Positions 25,698 through 36,004 are shown, counted from the stretch's first letter. The stretch is 64,000 nt of DNA from an uncultured Gemmatimonadales bacterium (GCA_947259315.1 CAMYLR010000006.1:73687-137686); one strand, 5' to 3'. The notes: a model not told the origin generated them from the letters alone. Translations and numbers: made by a program.

Positions 25698-27155
25698 CTA
25701 CTCATCGTAGTAGCGAAGCAGATCCCCACACTTCGAGGGGTGGCGCAGCTTCTTGAGCGCCTTCGACTCGATCTGGCGTACGCGCTCGCGGGTGATGTTG
25801 AAGATCGACCCGACCTCTTCCAACGTGCGCGGACACCCATCACCGATCCCAAAGCGGAGCCGGATGATTCGCTCCTCCCGCTGGCTCAGCGTATGGAGCA
25901 CCGTGTTGACGTTCTCGCGCAACATCGTGAAGGCAGCGCTGCTCGACGGCGAGGGCGAGGTCTCATCCTCGATGATGTCGGAGATTTGCGTGTCCTGGCC
26001 GTGTTGAATCGGACGATCGAGCGAGATCGGCTCCTGGGCAATTTCGAGTACCGCCTTGACCTTGTCGATCGGCAGCCCCAACTCGGCAGCGACCTCCTCC
26101 GGTGGTGGTTCACGGCCCGTCTCCTGGACGATCCGACGCGTGAACCGATTCACACGGTTGATCGTCTCCATCATGTGAACCGGGATGCGAATCGTCCGCG
26201 ACTGCTCGGCGATCGCCCTCGTGATAGCCTGCCGTATCCACCACGTGGCGTACGTCGAGAACTTGTATCCCTTGCGGTAATCGAACTTTTCGGTCGCCTT
26301 CAGCAATCCGGAGTTTCCTTCCTGAATCAGGTCCAGAAACTCGAGTCCGCGACCGATATACCGTTTGGCAACAGACACCACGAGCCGAACGTTCGACTCG
26401 ACCATCCGTCGCCGGGCGGCCATCACGCGCCACATGAGCTCGCTGACTTCCTTGAGCAGGGCGTGGTACTCGGCTCGCGTGAGACCCGTCTCGCGCTTGA
26501 GGTCCCGTTCACGCCACTCGACCGCTGTCGTGCCATCCAACTGGCGCAGCGACTCGGCCAGATACTCGACCTGCGATGGATGCAGCGGCAATCCGACAAA
26601 GAAGGCGCGCACTTTCTCCATCTCTTCGAACGCCTGCTTCCCTTTCTTGCTGCTCAGATCGCTCTCTTCCAACGTGCGCCGGGCTTCGCGCCACGTCAGC
26701 TCCAGCTGTTCGAGTTGACGCACCAATGCATCGCGTCCGCCGATGTCATCATCTTCACCCTCTTCGGATTCGTCGTAATCCTGCGACAAGAAAGCCTCCG
26801 CTCGCAATCCGCCTTCGGCGACGCGGCGCCCCTGATCAAACGCGTTCTCTATTGAGCTCAGCGAGCCGAACACCCTCTCTCTGAGCGCGACCTGGCCTTC
26901 GGCGATCGCACGAGCGATTGCGATCTCCTCCTCGGGGGAAAGCAACGGCACGCGACCCATCTCCTGGAAGTACATCCGAGTTAGATCGTCGTGGAGCCGA
27001 ACATCAACTGCGGGTTGCTCCGCAGCCGGATCGAGAATGTCCTTGCCACTCCGCAAATCGAGGATCGCCTGATCGATGGCATCCGAAACGGGAGCCTCGT
27101 GGTCATCCGCGTCATCTTCCGCGAATGGTCGGGGTGGTGGTTTCGAACGCGACAT
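25698..27155 (-). CDS. rpoD: Primary RNA polymerase sigma factor (sigma-70)
   Basis: 485-residue housekeeping sigma factor. A short acidic N-terminus replaces a full region 1.1. Region 1.2 is [18 protein letters not shown], followed by a ~130-residue acidic insertion. Region 2 is [20 protein letters not shown] then [20 protein letters not shown], which binds and melts the -10. Region 3 has [15 protein letters not shown]. Region 4 ends in [20 protein letters not shown], which binds the -35. The family's usual EGNIGL reads EGNSGL here. It lies 3 bases downstream of dnaG, the classic macromolecular-synthesis arrangement. Confidence 0.96.
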   Translation of the reverse strand: MSRSKPPPRPFAEDDADDHEAPVSDAIDQAILDLRSGKDILDPAAEQPAVDVRLHDDLTRMYFQEMGRVPLLSPEEEIAIARAIAEGQVALRERVFGSLSSIENAFDQGRRVAEGGLRAEAFLSQDYDESEEGEDDDIGGRDALVRQLEQLELTWREARRTLEESDLSSKKGKQAFEEMEKVRAFFVGLPLHPSQVEYLAESLRQLDGTTAVEWRERDLKRETGLTRAEYHALLKEVSELMWRVMAARRRMVESNVRLVVSVAKRYIGRGLEFLDLIQEGNSGLLKATEKFDYRKGYKFSTYATWWIRQAITRAIAEQSRTIRIPVHMMETINRVNRFTRRIVQETGREPPPEEVAAELGLPIDKVKAVLEIAQEPISLDRPIQHGQDTQISDIIEDETSPSPSSSAAFTMLRENVNTVLHTLSQREERIIRLRFGIGDGCPRTLEEVGSIFNITRERVRQIESKALKKLRHPSKCGDLLRYYDE

Positions 27156-27158
27156 GGT

Positions 27159-28925
27159 CTACGAAGTGGGTCGCTCCCCTTGTCGGATGGCGCGCGCCAG
27201 GTCACGCTGTCGAACGGCGTCCGCGAGCCGCTCGCCCGAGGGCTCGAACTCGGGGCTGACGCCACGCTCAATCGCTTTGACCAGAAGCTGCGAGAGGCTG
27301 TCACGGAACGACTCCGCAGACAGCGGAAGCCCATTCGCCGAACGCCATACCTCGAGTTCGGCGATCACACGCTGGAGGTCGGGGTCAGAAACGCGATGGG
27401 CTTCCTCGGCGATGTTTACCGCATTTGCATCGTAGCCCGCGAGATGTTCGAACAGCGCACGATACCCGGCATCGACGAAGTACTCGGGGCGACAGGCGGC
27501 CTGCGTCTCGGCCAGCCACCGCGAATCGTTTACAGCGTGGAGTAGCACGTACCGCTCGTCCTGCGCACCCGGGGCGGCGATCGTCCCGGGGCCCTGGCGG
27601 CGCTCTTTTGGTTTCACCTCACGGGTCGACTCGTCGCGCGGCCGCGTGCGATCGATCGCGGAGGGGACGGTCAAGGTATCTCGTGGTACGCCCAGTCCAG
27701 CGGAGATCTTATCCAGGTACAGTGACTGGGTCACCGGATCGGGCACCACTTTGACACTCTTGAGCAGTCGGCTGATCGCCCGGCGTTTTTTCATGACATC
27801 GGTGAGGTCGACCCGGGACCGAACGACCTCGAGCTTGGCATCGATCACATCTTGTCCCGCCTCGATGAGTGCGGTGAACGCTTCCGCACCACCATCTCGT
27901 ATCACGTCATCTGGATCACGACCCTCGGGGAGCGTTACCACACGGACCGCGAAACCGGCCCCAAGCAGCAGATCGCTGGCCCGGAACGCCGAGCGCTCAC
28001 CGGCCGTGTCGCCATCGTAGGCGAGGTATGCAGTCGATGTGTACCGCTTGAGGATTCGCGCCTGAGCGCTGGTCATCGCCGTCCCCAGTGGCGCCACCAC
28101 GTTGCGAAAACCGGCCTGGTAGAGGGTGACCAGATCGAAGTTGCCCTCGACCACGATCACCGCACCCTGACGCCGGATCTGCGACCGAGCGAGATCGAGG
28201 TTGAACAACGTTCGGCCCTTCGAGAAGACCGCCGTATCCGAGGAGTTCAAGTACTTGGGCTCTTCGTCATCGAGGCGCCGCCCCGACAATGCGATGACCT
28301 TGCCGCCCACCGATCGGATCGGAAAACAGAGTCGCCCACGGAAACGATCGTAAGTGCCCCCGGTCTTCTCGCTCCGAGCAGCCACGCCGGCGGCGATCAG
28401 AATCTGCGCTTCGATCCCCTGGCGCGACGCTTCACCGGTCAGCGCGTCCCACTCGTCGGGTGCCCAGCCGAGCAGAAACGTTTCCCATGTCTGAGGCTCA
28501 ATCCCACGCTCCGCGAGATAGCTCCGCGCTATCTCCCCATCCGGCGACTCTCTTAGTTGGTGGTGGTAGAACTCGGCCGCCAATCGATTGGCGTGGTGGA
28601 GGGGAGCATTGGGATCATCGGCGATCGTTTCTCGGTCCGGAACCTCCACGCCAGTGCGCTCGCCCAACGCGCGGACAGCATCCGGAAAGCTGAGCTTCTC
28701 GTACTCGACAAGAAACGAGAACACGTTGCCCCCCGCCTGACATCCAAAGCAGTAGTACATCTGCTTGTCGGGTGAAACGCTGAAGGAGGGTGTCTTCTCG
28801 GGGTGAAACGGACATAGACCGACAAAGTTCTTGCCGCGTTTCTTGAGCGCGACGACTTCGCCGATCACCTCGAGGAGATCGGCTCGCTCCCGAATCTCAT
28901 CGATGATATGGTCGGGAATCGCCAT
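27159..28925 (-). CDS. dnaG: DNA primase
   Basis: 588 residues from the ATG at 28925, which directly follows the mutS2 stop; the frame is open to 28994 but that lies in mutS2. The N-terminal CHC2 zinc-binding domain has CPFH and CFGC knuckles (residues ~40-65). The TOPRIM catalytic centre has IVVEGNFDLVTLYQAG and YDGDTAGE, the metal-binding acidic residues. The C-terminal helical domain contacts DnaB helicase. The usual EGYMD reads EGNFD, a conservative variation with the acidic residues kept. It makes RNA primers at the replication fork. Confidence 0.96.
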   Translation of the reverse strand: MAIPDHIIDEIRERADLLEVIGEVVALKKRGKNFVGLCPFHPEKTPSFSVSPDKQMYYCFGCQAGGNVFSFLVEYEKLSFPDAVRALGERTGVEVPDRETIADDPNAPLHHANRLAAEFYHHQLRESPDGEIARSYLAERGIEPQTWETFLLGWAPDEWDALTGEASRQGIEAQILIAAGVAARSEKTGGTYDRFRGRLCFPIRSVGGKVIALSGRRLDDEEPKYLNSSDTAVFSKGRTLFNLDLARSQIRRQGAVIVVEGNFDLVTLYQAGFRNVVAPLGTAMTSAQARILKRYTSTAYLAYDGDTAGERSAFRASDLLLGAGFAVRVVTLPEGRDPDDVIRDGGAEAFTALIEAGQDVIDAKLEVVRSRVDLTDVMKKRRAISRLLKSVKVVPDPVTQSLYLDKISAGLGVPRDTLTVPSAIDRTRPRDESTREVKPKERRQGPGTIAAPGAQDERYVLLHAVNDSRWLAETQAACRPEYFVDAGYRALFEHLAGYDANAVNIAEEAHRVSDPDLQRVIAELEVWRSANGLPLSAESFRDSLSQLLVKAIERGVSPEFEPSGERLADAVRQRDLARAIRQGERPTS

Positions 28926-28927
28926 CG

Positions 28928-31354
28928 TCAGCCCTCGGACTCCGCTTGGTTCTCCATCGTCACGACCGTAACTCCATCCCCGCCTTCGTTCCAATGTCCC
29001 ACTCGAAACTCCACCACATAGGGGTGTTTCTGCAAAAGCTCGGCCACACGCTGTCGCAGGACCCCGGTCCCCTTGCCGTGTATAAACCGAATCGAGGCCC
29101 GACCGGTATGGTACGCCTGTTCAAGCGCGCCGGCGACTGGGAAGCTGACTTCGTCTGCAGTCATCCCACGAAGGTCGACCTCGAGCGGCAAGTCGTCGAG
29201 GACTTCTTCCCCAGGGGATGGCATCTCGCCTGCCGGTGCCCCTGGCTCTGCACGATCCGAGGCGCTTTCGATCAGCTCGCATTCCGACGCGCGACAACTA
29301 ATCCGGATCTGTCCAGCTTTCACCGCCGCGACATCCTCCCGCCGATCGAGATCGACAACCTCACCGACGACATCGTAGCGCGGGATTCGGACCCGATCTC
29401 CGAGCGCGATCGGGACAACGCTGCGCTCCTTAGCGAGCGCCTCCTGCTGGGCACGAAGCTCCGCTGTCGCGCGATCCGCCTCGGCAGCGAGCAGACGGGA
29501 GCGTTCCGCGTCGGCCTCGGCCTCTGCCAGCTCGGCGGTCCTGTGGCGGAGCTTCTTCTGCTGCTCGCGCACTTCCCCGCGCAGCCGATCGAGCTGGGCC
29601 TCGAGCTCCGCCAACCGTCGCTCCGCCGCTTCGCGTTGTGACCGGGCTTCCGCCGTTTCCCGCGCTGCGCGCGCGGTGGCCGCTTCGCCGATCGCCCTGC
29701 GCTCGGCTTCAAGCGCCCGCTCTGCCTCACGGTGCGCGGCCTCCTGTTCCGCCAATCGACCTACCACCTCCTCGATGTCACGCACCCCGGTGTCGAGCCG
29801 CTCACGGGCGACCTCGATGATCTCAGGGTCGAATCCCCAGCGCTCGGCGAGATCGATGCCGAACGAACGACCCGGAACGTGGCTCACGAACCGATACCGT
29901 GGCTGGTTGCGTTCAACGTCGTAAGCCAGTGACCCGTTGACGATGCCGTCAGTTGAGAACGCCAACACCTTTAGGTCGTGATAGTGCGTGGTAACGATCG
30001 TCCGCGCACGACGACCGGTCCATGCCTCCAGCAGCGCCGATGCCAGAGCCGAGCCCTCGGCGGGATCGGTTGAAGCTCCGATCTCATCGACCAGTATGAG
30101 ACTCCCGTCGCGCGCCCCGTCCCAAGCTGCCTTGAGCTTCGTCAGGTGTGCCGTGAAGGTCGAAAGATCTTGTGCAATCGACTGCGTATCGCCGATGTCA
30201 GCGAAAACCGAATCGTGCCACGGCAACCGCGTGCCGAGCCCGACCGGCGGTATCACCCCGCTCTGCGCCATCAACACCATCACGCCGATCGTCTTTAAGA
30301 GAACCGTCTTGCCGCCGGTGTTGGGGCCCGTCACCACTAGCGTCCGTTCGTCGGGTCCGAGCTCGAGCGTCAGCGGTACCAGGCCACCCACACCGATCCC
30401 GTCAAAGTGGGCAATCAACAGCGGGTGTCGCGCATCGACGAGCGCGAGCGTATCGCCCCCTAGCTCGGGCGCGTGACCGTTCGTGGCCAACCCGTATCGA
30501 GCTCGGGCCAGGACAGTTTCCGCGTGGAGCGCGAGTCGGGCAGCATGCTCGAGCTCACCGCGACGACCGGCGAGGGCCCGAGTGAGCTCCCCCAGGATCC
30601 GCTCTTCCTCACGGCGCACGGCGAGGCCCGCTCGTCGTAGCGCGTTGTTGGAGTCGACCATCGCGCTGGGCTCGACAAAGATCGTCGCGCCTGAGGCCGA
30701 CTCGTCGTGGACGATGCCTGGCACCTCCGATAGCGCTTCGCGCCTCAGCGGAACCACGTAACGGTCGTCGCGCACCGTAGCTTGACTGTCGACCGCCACC
30801 AGAACGTGCGGCAGGTCAGCAATCAAGGCGTTCAAACGGTCGACGATCGTCGTCCTGAGCCGACGCACCTCCTGGCGAAAGCGCTTTAGATCGCGGCTCG
30901 CCTCGTCGACCAGCTTGGCCTCCGGGTCGAACGCAGCGAGGATCGTCCCTTCGAGCTGCGGCTCGGCGGGGGCGTGCTCGAAGCGCGTCGCCAGCCGTGG
31001 CCACCGATCACCGTTTCGCTTCAGAAACGTGGCCAGCTTGCGGCTGCCCTCGAAAGTCCGTGCGGCCGAGATCAGCGTCGGTCCATCGAGCGTGGCCCCC
31101 TCGACCCCCAGAGCGCGCACCGTGGATGCCTGGTCGACAACGTAGGGTGCCGGTAACGCCGACTCACTCGCGATCGCGTCCATCCCCTCGGCCACTTCAG
31201 CCAGCGCTGCGCGCGCGCCTTCGACGTCGGGCAGTGGCTTCAACGCGCGCAGAGCGGCCGCAGCTGACTCGGCGTTGGTTTGGTTCGCGAGCAGCTCACA
31301 GATCGCTGACCACTCGAGAGCAACCAGCGTGTCAGATTCAGCGATTACAGTCAC
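28928..31354 (-). CDS. mutS2: Endonuclease MutS2
   Basis: 808-residue MutS-family ATPase lacking the mismatch-recognition domain. It has an N-terminal clamp/core region, then Walker A VTGPNTGGKTVLLKTIG, an ILVDEIGASTDPAEG Walker B region and a long coiled-coil KOW-type insertion (~residues 510-650, rich in Glu/Arg/Ala). The C-terminal Smr nuclease domain has VDLRGMTADEV and IRFIHGKGTGVLRQ. The family suppresses homologous recombination or rescues collided ribosomes, depending on organism. The start is GTG at 31354. It sits where rpsU is often found in the yqeY-dnaG-rpoD cluster. Confidence 0.95.
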   Translation of the reverse strand: MTVIAESDTLVALEWSAICELLANQTNAESAAAALRALKPLPDVEGARAALAEVAEGMDAIASESALPAPYVVDQASTVRALGVEGATLDGPTLISAARTFEGSRKLATFLKRNGDRWPRLATRFEHAPAEPQLEGTILAAFDPEAKLVDEASRDLKRFRQEVRRLRTTIVDRLNALIADLPHVLVAVDSQATVRDDRYVVPLRREALSEVPGIVHDESASGATIFVEPSAMVDSNNALRRAGLAVRREEERILGELTRALAGRRGELEHAARLALHAETVLARARYGLATNGHAPELGGDTLALVDARHPLLIAHFDGIGVGGLVPLTLELGPDERTLVVTGPNTGGKTVLLKTIGVMVLMAQSGVIPPVGLGTRLPWHDSVFADIGDTQSIAQDLSTFTAHLTKLKAAWDGARDGSLILVDEIGASTDPAEGSALASALLEAWTGRRARTIVTTHYHDLKVLAFSTDGIVNGSLAYDVERNQPRYRFVSHVPGRSFGIDLAERWGFDPEIIEVARERLDTGVRDIEEVVGRLAEQEAAHREAERALEAERRAIGEAATARAARETAEARSQREAAERRLAELEAQLDRLRGEVREQQKKLRHRTAELAEAEADAERSRLLAAEADRATAELRAQQEALAKERSVVPIALGDRVRIPRYDVVGEVVDLDRREDVAAVKAGQIRISCRASECELIESASDRAEPGAPAGEMPSPGEEVLDDLPLEVDLRGMTADEVSFPVAGALEQAYHTGRASIRFIHGKGTGVLRQRVAELLQKHPYVVEFRVGHWNEGGDGVTVVTMENQAESEG

Positions 31355-31399
31355 AATGGACGAAACTACGGAAGGCTTGGCATAAACCGCGACGCGGCG

Positions 31400-31852
31400 T
31401 CAGCCGAGTCGGTCCTTCACGCGGGCGCTGACGACGCTCCCGTCGACCCGGCCACGGACGTCTGGCATCAGGCGCCCCATAACCGCGCCCATGTCCTTAA
31501 GCGTCTCGGCACCGGTTTCGGCGATCGCTACATCGATCAGTTGCGTCAACGCGGCGTCATCGATCGGTTCCGGGAGGTACTCGCCGATGATCGTGGCTTC
31601 AGACGCCTCTTTGTCCGCCAGCTCCTCCCGGCCGGCCTCGCGATACTGCTGCTCAGCTTCACGACGCTGCTTCTGCCCCTTGGACAACACACCGATGACC
31701 TCATCCTCCTCGAGGTCGCGACCAAGCTCGATCCGCTTGTTCGTCAGCTCGCTCGAGAGTAGCCGCAGAGTCCCCACCCGGATCTTGTCGCCGGCCTTGA
31801 GAGCCGTCTTCTGATCTTCCGCGAGACGCTTTACCAGCTCGTTCTCACTCAT
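31400..31852 (-). CDS. yqeY: GatB/YqeY domain protein
   Basis: 150 residues from the ATG at 31852, where homology starts (SENELVKRLAEDQKTALKAGD); an open frame continues upstream into the HIT gene. It is a small helical protein related to the tail domain of GatB amidotransferase (LRLLSSELTNKRIELGR, IGEYLPEPIDDAAL, MGAVMGRLMPDVRGRVDG). Its function is unknown, probably tRNA-related. Location upstream of dnaG-rpoD is conserved widely and supports the call. Confidence 0.93.
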   Translation of the reverse strand: MSENELVKRLAEDQKTALKAGDKIRVGTLRLLSSELTNKRIELGRDLEEDEVIGVLSKGQKQRREAEQQYREAGREELADKEASEATIIGEYLPEPIDDAALTQLIDVAIAETGAETLKDMGAVMGRLMPDVRGRVDGSVVSARVKDRLG

Positions 31853-31862
31853 ATAGGCCGAT

Positions 31863-32207
31863 CTATCCGGCAGGCCAAGAGAGCGGCCTGCCACCGAGTA
31901 AATGGAGATGAATGTGAAAAACAGATTGACCGGCACCCGCGTTGGTGTTGAGCACCAGGCGATAGCCTTCCTCTGCGATACCCTCATCGTTAGCGATCTG
32001 ACCCGCGGCGCGCACCAACTCCCCAACTAGGACTTCGTCTTCGGCCTTCAGGTTATTGACGGTCGCGACGTGCTTCTTAGGTATCACCAAGATGTGTGTC
32101 GGCGCTTGTGGATTGATGTCGCGAAACGCCACCCAGTGGTCGTCATCGGCCACGATGTTGGCGTCGATCTCACCGTTGACGATCCCGCAGAACAGACAAT
32201 CGCTCAT
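31863..32207 (-). CDS. HIT family nucleotide-binding protein (HinT-like)
   Basis: 114 residues. It has a CLFCGIVNGEI N-terminus with two Cys, FRDINPQAPTHILVIPKKHV, and the histidine triad in SVFHIHLHLLGGR (HxHxH). HinT-type proteins hydrolyse purine phosphoramidates such as aminoacyl-AMP adducts. It overlaps the HAD gene by 4 bases and precedes yqeY by 10 bases. Confidence 0.95.
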   Translation of the reverse strand: MSDCLFCGIVNGEIDANIVADDDHWVAFRDINPQAPTHILVIPKKHVATVNNLKAEDEVLVGELVRAAGQIANDEGIAEEGYRLVLNTNAGAGQSVFHIHLHLLGGRPLSWPAG

Positions 32208-32914
32208 GGGTTGGCCTCCGCTTCCTCCAGCTTCGCCGAGTTCAAGTCGTTGACGATACCGATCAGTTCCTGAATATCGTTGATCTCATAATCGGCGCCT
32301 GAGTCGACCGTCCCGAACGTGTCCCCATAACGCGCAAAGACGGTCCGGATGTTCGCCTTGGCAGCCCCCACGACGTCCCGCTCGGGCCAATCGCCAACCA
32401 TGAGCGCCTCGTGCGACTCAACACCCAGCTCCGAGAGGACACGCCGGAACGGCGCCGCGGATGGCTTGCGCTCGCCGGTATCGTCAAACGTCACCACTAC
32501 ATCGAACATGTGGTGCAGGTTGAGCGAGCACAACCGAAGCCACGCCTCCCTGCGCGGAGCGTCCGAAACCACCGCCAAATCCAAACCAAGCTTGATCAGG
32601 TCCATCAGAGTTACGGTGACGTGTGGGTAGAGAACGAGCGCCGCCTCTTTGGCTCGCCGATAGGCGACCACACCAGCGGCCAGAATCTTGTGATCGACAT
32701 GTCCGAGGTTGGCCTCGAGAAAATCGTCAAATACCGTCTGATACTCGATCCCCTCGCGCTGGTATACAGAGAGGATCTCCTTTTCCGCGGTCTCCACATC
32801 GAATGGCAACCCGGCATCGATCATGGCGTGGATCGCTGCGTCGACCGCGAGTCGCTTCATCGACATGAAGTCTACCAGCGTGTTGTCTAGATCGAAGATA
32901 ATCGCGCGGATCAT
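32204..32914 (-). CDS. HAD-superfamily hydrolase
   Basis: 236 residues. Motif I AIIFDLDNTLVDF (nucleophile Asp and general acid Asp) is followed by a helical cap domain (residues ~15-100). Motif II Ser lies in LDLAVVSDAP, motif III Lys in TGERKPSAAPF, and motif IV in ALMVGDWPERDVVGAAKA. It is a cytoplasmic phosphatase of the phosphoglycolate/pyrophosphatase-like class; the substrate is not predictable. It is translationally coupled to the HIT gene by an ATGA overlap. Confidence 0.9.
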   Translation of the reverse strand: MIRAIIFDLDNTLVDFMSMKRLAVDAAIHAMIDAGLPFDVETAEKEILSVYQREGIEYQTVFDDFLEANLGHVDHKILAAGVVAYRRAKEAALVLYPHVTVTLMDLIKLGLDLAVVSDAPRREAWLRLCSLNLHHMFDVVVTFDDTGERKPSAAPFRRVLSELGVESHEALMVGDWPERDVVGAAKANIRTVFARYGDTFGTVDSGADYEINDIQELIGIVNDLNSAKLEEAEANP

Positions 32915-32942
32915 CGTCTCGACCGACCACCACCCGAGTTAG

Positions 32943-33134
32943 CTATTTGAGTGATTGACCTACGGTGCGGCCGATCGAGATCTCGCCGTTATCGATGCGA
33001 AGATTGAAGCCGCAATCGGGATTGGTGCACACCCAGGCTTTGTACTCGATCGTGGCTCCGTCCCGGCCATAGTCCGAGAGCGGAATGAGCACGCCCGATC
33101 CGCACTTCTGGCATGCGGGAAACTCCGTCATCAC
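32943..33134 (-). CDS. Small zinc-ribbon protein, unknown function
   Basis: 63 residues with four Cys in ribbon spacing: CQKCG near the N-terminus and CTNPDCGF in the middle. About 25 residues separate the knuckles, suggesting one bound Zn. It has no signal peptide and no recognised family. It sits between the HAD and Minf_1886-type genes on the same strand. Confidence 0.75.
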   Translation of the reverse strand: MMTEFPACQKCGSGVLIPLSDYGRDGATIEYKAWVCTNPDCGFNLRIDNGEISIGRTVGQSLK

Positions 33135-33171
33135 AACCTCCCCTCCCGTGGTAGGCTGCTGCGTCCGCGAT

Positions 33172-33558
33172 CTACCCTAGCGGCCGCCCTCCCCATGGAT
33201 ATTGGACCTCGAAGACATCCGCAAAGTCAAAAATATCGTCGAAGTCACTCTTGTCGTCGTCCTGATCCTTTGAGAGGACCCCCACCTCGAGCAGATTAAA
33301 GACAATCTCTCCAAAATCTCGTGTTGTCGAGATATTCCAGTGCTCGAGGACCGTCCTCGAGATCGGCCCATACAACCGTATCGCCAAGTCGCGACACCCT
33401 TCGACGAGCTCTTCACCGGTCACGTGTCGCCGGCGAGGCAACCGACCCACGACTTCCTCCAGAGCCATGAGAACGAACGCGTACGCGCGCTCTTCATAGC
33501 GATTGTCTAGCTCGCGCAAACGTTCGCGGATCGTGGTATCGATATGAGTGTTATTCAC
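33172..33558 (-). CDS. Minf_1886 family protein
   Basis: 128 residues matching the Minf_1886 family known from Verrucomicrobia and Planctomycetes. Landmarks are YEERAYAFVLMALEEVV, RHVTGEELVEGCRDLAI, YGPISRTVLEHWNI and TRDFGEIVFNLLEVGVLSK. The C-terminus is strongly acidic, then aromatic (FDDIFDFADVFE). Its function is unknown. It overlaps the Hsp20 gene upstream by 4 bases, suggesting co-expression under stress, which is inference. Confidence 0.85.
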   Translation of the reverse strand: MNNTHIDTTIRERLRELDNRYEERAYAFVLMALEEVVGRLPRRRHVTGEELVEGCRDLAIRLYGPISRTVLEHWNISTTRDFGEIVFNLLEVGVLSKDQDDDKSDFDDIFDFADVFEVQYPWGGRPLG

Positions 33559-33986
33559 GCCGACTCGATGGGCACGTCAACGGGAGACACCTTGGGCACG
33601 GTAATCCGCAAGAGACCGTTCTCGTAATGCACGGTGATCTCGTCAGCTACGATCGATCGTGGCAACCGAATCCGCCGCTCGAACGGCCCCACCGGAATCT
33701 CCATCTTGAAGTAATTGCGAGGATCGCCCCGTCGTTCGCGTCGCACGCCCCTTATTCGTAGCGTGTCACGTTCAAAGTGGACTTGGATGTCTTGAGTGCT
33801 CATCCCCGGGAGCGCCATCGTCACTCGATAGTCGTCTTCCGTTTCATAGACGTCTGTCTGTGGGGTCCAGCGGACGCCCCCTTGAAACGTGAACGGCAGC
33901 TTGGCCTGGAACCAATCGTCGATGTACGCCTCGACATCGGCGACCAGATCGTCGACGGATCCTTTCTTTTGTGTTTCATCGTTCAT
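33555..33986 (-). CDS. Small heat-shock protein, Hsp20/alpha-crystallin family
   Basis: 143-residue ATP-independent holdase chaperone. The alpha-crystallin domain spans residues ~42-135 with TPQTDVYETEDDYRVTMALPG, IQVHFERDTLRIRGVRRER, PVGPFERRIRLP and the closing YENGLLRITVPK. A short C-terminal tail VDVPIES carries the I/V-x-I/V-type anchor. A GAGGAG ribosome site precedes the ATG. No CIRCE element was seen in the short upstream gap. Confidence 0.95.
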   Translation of the reverse strand: MNDETQKKGSVDDLVADVEAYIDDWFQAKLPFTFQGGVRWTPQTDVYETEDDYRVTMALPGMSTQDIQVHFERDTLRIRGVRRERRGDPRNYFKMEIPVGPFERRIRLPRSIVADEITVHYENGLLRITVPKVSPVDVPIESA

Positions 33987-34043
33987 ACGCTGACTCCTCG
34001 TGAATCAAAAGTAGGCGTCGCGTGCGCGAGGCGTCAAGCTGCC

Positions 34044-34694
34044 TTACCGCTTACCTGGAGCGATACTCGACAGGCGAAGGCACTCCCCCAGCGGTGATGC
34101 ATGAACCGTTCCGGCACCGATCTCGGCCAACGCGCGTGCGAACGGGTCAGCTTCTTCAGCCGGCACCGATAACACCAGCTTCACTTGTTCCCCATAATCC
34201 GCGCGTTCTTCGCGCGCCGTATATCTGGCCATCAAGCGGCGCGCATGCGACGTGGCACAGTACGGGAAGCGTATCTCGAACCGCGACCAAACTCCGACAT
34301 CCGGCAACTGGTGGCCAGCGATCGCGTCTTCGATCGCCATCCGAGCAGCATCACCATAGGCGCGGGTAAGTCCACCGGTACCAAGTTGCGTTCCACCAAA
34401 CCACCGCGACACCACGCAAACCGAGTTCACGACGTCAGCTCGCTCGAGCGCTCCCAAAATCGGACGCCCGGCAGTCCCACTGGGCTCGCCTGCGTCGAAC
34501 CCGGCGATCTCGAGCTCGCCATCGGACCAGGTACGGTACGCCCAACAGTGATGGGTCGCGTCGGCATGAGCCCGACTACGGCGATCGAGAACCTGCGAGG
34601 CCACTTCGGGGTCAGCCGCTGGAGCCAAACAGCTCAGAAACCGCGATCCGCGTACGGTGTGTAACGACTCTGTGGTACCCGTGGGCTGACGCAT
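34044..34694 (-). CDS. YigZ/IMPACT family protein
   Basis: 216 residues. The N-terminal IMPACT domain has GSRFLSCLAPA, THHCWAYRTW, DAGEPSGTAGRPILGALE, VVSRWFGGTQLGTGGLTRAYG. The C-terminal ferredoxin-like domain (residues ~140-205) fits the YigZ plan. Homologues bind ribosomes or nucleic acids; the bacterial role is unclear. It lies 57 bases downstream of hsp20 and 29 bases upstream of the glyA stop. Confidence 0.93.
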   Translation of the reverse strand: MRQPTGTTESLHTVRGSRFLSCLAPAADPEVASQVLDRRSRAHADATHHCWAYRTWSDGELEIAGFDAGEPSGTAGRPILGALERADVVNSVCVVSRWFGGTQLGTGGLTRAYGDAARMAIEDAIAGHQLPDVGVWSRFEIRFPYCATSHARRLMARYTAREERADYGEQVKLVLSVPAEEADPFARALAEIGAGTVHASPLGECLRLSSIAPGKR

Positions 34695-34723
34695 GGCGGT
34701 TTGGGGAGCCGCCCAGGGCCGCT

Positions 34724-36004
34724 TTAAGCCCCGGTCTGCGCCAGCTCGTGGCGCTGCTCACGCCACTGCTCGTAGAGGGGAAACGCCGCGCAGAGCTCGC
34801 CCACGCTCGAGAGCGTGCGATCGATCGTGACTCGATCGCCGGGTCGGTCCAGGACATCCGCCATCAACCCGCCGATCGCTCGCATCTCGGTCTCGGTCAT
34901 GCCGCGGCTCGTCAGCGCCGGCGTCCCGACCCGGATCCCGCTAGTCACAAACGGGCTGCGCGTTTCACCAGGCACCGTGTTCTTGTTGACCGTCATCCTG
35001 GCATCCCCGAGCGCCGCTTCAGCCTCCTTGCCTGTCAAATCACCGGTGGCAGAAAGATCGACCAGGAAAAGGTGACTGTCGGTGCCACCGGATACGACGT
35101 GATAACCGCGATCGACGAGCTCTGCCGCAAGCGAGCGCGCGTTGGCGACCACCTGCCGCGCGTAGAGACGGAATCCCGGCTCCAATGCTTCTTTGAGCGC
35201 GACCGCTTTGGCGGCGATGACATGCATCAACGGTCCGCCCTGTAGACCCGGGAAAATCCACTTGTCGATCGGCTTCGCATGCTCTTCGCGGCAGATGATC
35301 AACCCACCGCGCGGACCACGCAGTGTCTTGTGAGTCGTTGTGGTGACGATGTCGGCGTGTGGCACCGGGGAGGGGAATGCGCCGCCAGCCACAAGTCCAG
35401 CAAAGTGTGCCATGTCGACGATCAGCCGAGCCCCGACCTCGTCGGCGATGGTTCGAAACGCTCCAAAATCGATCGTGCGGCTGTAAGCGCTACCGCCAGC
35501 CACGATGACCTGTGGCCGAGCTTCCAAGGCGGTCTTGCGAACCTCTTCATAGTTGATGAGACCATCGTCCGTGTCGACACCGTAACTCGCGACCTGGTAG
35601 AGCCGGCCGCTGAAGTTGACCGGACTCCCGTGCGTGAGGTGACCGCCGGCTGACAGGTCCATCCCTAGCAACGTGTCTCCCGGCTCCATCACCGCCATGT
35701 AGGCCGCCATGTTGGCTTGCGAGCCGGAGTGTGATTGGACGTTGGCGTGATCACCGCCAAAAAGCTCGATTGCGCGATCGATCGCCAGCTGTTCAGCCTC
35801 ATCGGCGTGCTCGCAACCGCCGTAGTAGCGCCGAGCGGGATAACCCTCGGCGTACTTGTTCGTGAGCACCGAACCCATCGCCTCCAAGACAGCAGGGCTC
35901 ACGAAGTTCTCGCTGGCGATGAGCTCGAGGCCGTTCGCCTGGCGCTCGGCCTCGGCCTTCAAGATGGCCGCTATCTGGGGATCGGTTTCGTGTAGACCGT
36001 TCAT
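34724..36004 (-). CDS. glyA: Serine hydroxymethyltransferase
   Basis: 426-residue PLP enzyme that interconverts serine and glycine with tetrahydrofolate, feeding one-carbon metabolism. Landmarks are [53 protein letters not shown], the PLP lysine in [13 protein letters not shown], and a C-terminal [15 protein letters not shown]. It is full length. It overlaps rpiB by 4 bases (ATGA). Confidence 0.98.
   Translation of the reverse strand: MNGLHETDPQIAAILKAEAERQANGLELIASENFVSPAVLEAMGSVLTNKYAEGYPARRYYGGCEHADEAEQLAIDRAIELFGGDHANVQSHSGSQANMAAYMAVMEPGDTLLGMDLSAGGHLTHGSPVNFSGRLYQVASYGVDTDDGLINYEEVRKTALEARPQVIVAGGSAYSRTIDFGAFRTIADEVGARLIVDMAHFAGLVAGGAFPSPVPHADIVTTTTHKTLRGPRGGLIICREEHAKPIDKWIFPGLQGGPLMHVIAAKAVALKEALEPGFRLYARQVVANARSLAAELVDRGYHVVSGGTDSHLFLVDLSATGDLTGKEAEAALGDARMTVNKNTVPGETRSPFVTSGIRVGTPALTSRGMTETEMRAIGGLMADVLDRPGDRVTIDRTLSSVGELCAAFPLYEQWREQRHELAQTGA

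Noticed and set aside
28926-28994. Longer DnaG start
   Set aside because: The extra residues lie in mutS2 and lack similarity; the ATG at 28925 begins the conserved CHC2 domain.
33987-34043. CIRCE element upstream of hsp20
   Set aside because: No TTAGCACTC-N9-GAGTGCTAA-like repeat is present in the gap.
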